Shown in pieces: positions 5,576 through 6,397 of a DNA stretch of 6,397 nt; positions within the stretch are counted from its first letter, which is position 1; the number at the start of each line of letters is the position of its first letter. Source of the DNA: Haloferacaceae archaeon. GTDB taxonomy: Archaea > Halobacteriota > Halobacteria > Halobacteriales > Haloferacaceae. The DNA is taken from NCBI GenBank assembly GCA_028274825.1, contig JAQCMZ010000063.1, positions 1 through 6,397 of the forward strand, given 5' to 3'. Both the position numbers and the translations under genes were made by a program. The notes under the pieces were generated by a model, which saw only the letters and a list, made by a program, of their open reading frames with translations, had not been told where the DNA came from and made no database searches.

Positions 5576-5635
5576 TAGTATCATTCGGGTGCTTTCAGAA
5601 ATACTCAGAACCCGAAATCTGCTTGTACGATACTA
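5576..5635. repeat. Compound inverted repeat next to the insertion-sequence end
   Basis: TAGTATC (5576-5582) pairs with GATACTA (5629-5635). Just inside it TTCGGGT (5584-5590) pairs with ACCCGAA (5610-5616), with a 12-base bulge on the right side and a 19-base loop. The right outer arm ends one base before the presumed insertion-sequence end. It could be a terminator for the CinA-like gene or a palindromic target that attracted the element. Confidence 0.5.
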
Positions 5636-5806
5636 GAGCCTGTCATAGAAAGCGTCACGTGCGAAGCAGCAGGGTTTGGAGACTGTGTCCACCAGCTCCA
5701 AATCCCTGTAGAATGTAGATTCGGTCAACGAGTTCTTGAATGCAGCGGCTACCGAGACAGTTCCGCTGTTTGAGCATCTTGATTTTGAGTTTCTGCTGGA
5801 GTACGA

Positions 5807-5839
5807 CGTGTTCGCCCCCACTCGCCGGGGGCGAACGCG
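5807..5839 (+). other. Strong hairpin inside the transposase frame
   Basis: GTTCGCCCCC (5810-5819) pairs perfectly with GGGGGCGAAC (5827-5836) around a 7-base loop. One G-T wobble and two further pairs extend it to 13 pairs (5807-5839). It encodes part of the conserved DVFAPTRRGRTR segment. Such a stable stem early in the message could slow ribosomes or block outside transcription. Confidence 0.7.
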
Positions 5840-6045
5840 AGTCCACAAACCACCAGACCTCTTTTGCGGCTTTCTGCACTGCTACTACAAGAACGTTTAC
5901 GGCACTCGTTCAGTCACACGAGAACTCCAACACAGCCTTGTCTGGTACTACTGCGGACTCGATAAACCGCCATCCAGAGACACTATTGACCGGGTTCTCA
6001 CTGATCTCGAACACGTCGTTGACGATGTCTTTGATAGACTCGTCA

Positions 6046-6070
6046 AGCAGGCCGCCGTCCGCGGCCTGCT
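6046..6070 (+). other. Second strong hairpin inside the transposase frame
   Basis: AGCAGGCCGC (6046-6055) pairs perfectly with GCGGCCTGCT (6061-6070) around a 5-base loop, about 20 bases before the codon for the first catalytic Asp. The residues encoded are KQAAVRGLL. Together with the stem at 5807-5839 it gives the transposase message two very stable structures. Confidence 0.7.
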
Positions 6071-6397
6071 CAACTCCACGTACTCCATCGATTCGACCCA
6101 CATTGAAGCGATCCAGCACAACGACGACGCCTCGTGGAACTACGATCCAACAGCCGAAGAATACTACTACGGCTTTGGCTGTACGCTCGTTTCAACGGGT
6201 CCGAAGATCCCGATAGCAGCAGAATTCACACAGGCCAAGCAAACAGACCAAGAGACGGCGATGCGCGTCACACGTGACGCGCTCGCCGTCGATACACCGA
6301 TATGGATGCTTGGCGACAGCGCCTACGATGTCCTCGATTGGCACGACCACCTGCTGGCCGCAGGGGTCGTGCCAATCGCTCCGTACAACCCACGGAA

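Larger units (their letters stand above)
5636..6397 (+). mobile_element. Insertion sequence, left part only (haloarchaeal IS5/IS4-superfamily type)
   Basis: A DDE transposase frame fills this stretch and runs off the window. The left end is placed at GAGCCTGTCATAGAA (from 5636), which looks like a terminal sequence and follows directly after an inverted repeat. The right terminal repeat and target duplication lie outside, so the boundary is an estimate good to a few bases. It sits 95 bases after the CinA-like gene's stop codon. Confidence 0.65.
5685..6397 (+). pseudogene. DDE transposase, amber codon near the start, 3' end outside the window
   Basis: From base 5712 to the window edge one frame is fully open (228 codons) and reads as a haloarchaeal transposase. 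It runs FEHLDFEFLLEYDVFAPTRR, then HCYYKNVYGTRSVTREL, then PPSRDTIDRVLTDLEHVVD. SIDSTHIEA follows with the first catalytic Asp (codon 6090-6092), then WNYDPTAEEYYYGFGC, and WMLGDSAYD with the second Asp (codon 6315-6317). The catalytic Glu should lie beyond the window. The natural start by comparison with recalled relatives is GTG at 5685 (MSTSSKSL), but codon 9 is TAG (5709-5711), readily derived from CAG by one transition; the protein resumes as NVDSVNEFLNAAATETV. No ATG follows early, and a TTG at 5736 is the only near alternative. Hence this is probably an inactive copy, unless it starts at TTG or the stop is read through. Two strong hairpins lie in the coding region. Confidence 0.8.

Noticed and set aside
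5740..6216. 158-codon plus-strand frame starting at ATG 5740
   Set aside because: It overlaps the transposase in a different frame; the Thr/Ser/Arg-rich product has no DDE motifs, whereas the neighbouring frame shows clear transposase sequence.

Overview
The window reads as chromosomal or accessory DNA from a haloarchaeon (class Halobacteria). The reasons are high G+C, strongly acidic soluble proteins (Asp/Glu-rich, few Lys), promoters with a TATA-like box centred about 25-30 bases before the start codon and no room for a Shine-Dalgarno leader, and protein families I know mainly from Halobacteria. No rRNA, tRNA or CRISPR array was seen.

Layout from left to right: a possible tail of an upstream gene (2-76, weak). 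A leaderless gene at 217-1062 (+) encodes a conserved haloarchaeal protein of unknown function (DUF5806-like) with a Ser/Asp then Gly/Ser low-complexity N-terminal extension. Facing it at 1292-1456 (-) is a 54-residue four-cysteine zinc-finger protein (DUF7563-like). After a 10-bp inverted repeat comes a four-helix membrane protein at 1655-2140 (-). Then a 753-base stretch (2141-2893) has no convincing gene but several inverted repeats, which could be a structured RNA.

Next are a TraB/TIKI-like putative metallohydrolase at 2894-3802 (-), a short element resembling a decayed IS200/IS605 end (3962-4020), and a hotdog acyl-CoA thioesterase at 4037-4477 (-, GTG start preferred). A 329-base divergent promoter region separates the thioesterase from a CinA N-terminal-domain (MoCF/COG1058) protein at 4807-5541 (+).

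The right edge is the left end of an insertion sequence (from about 5636) with a DDE transposase that runs out of the window. Its most plausible start is followed by an in-frame amber codon (codon 9), so this copy is probably a pseudogene. Two perfect 10-bp GC-rich hairpins lie inside its coding region.

The genes do not form an obvious pathway or operon. They look like single-gene transcription units typical of haloarchaeal genomes, with insertion-sequence debris nearby. I see no clear new multi-gene system. The best leads are the TraB/TIKI-like orphan, the inverted-repeat-rich intergenic region and the hairpin-laden transposase.
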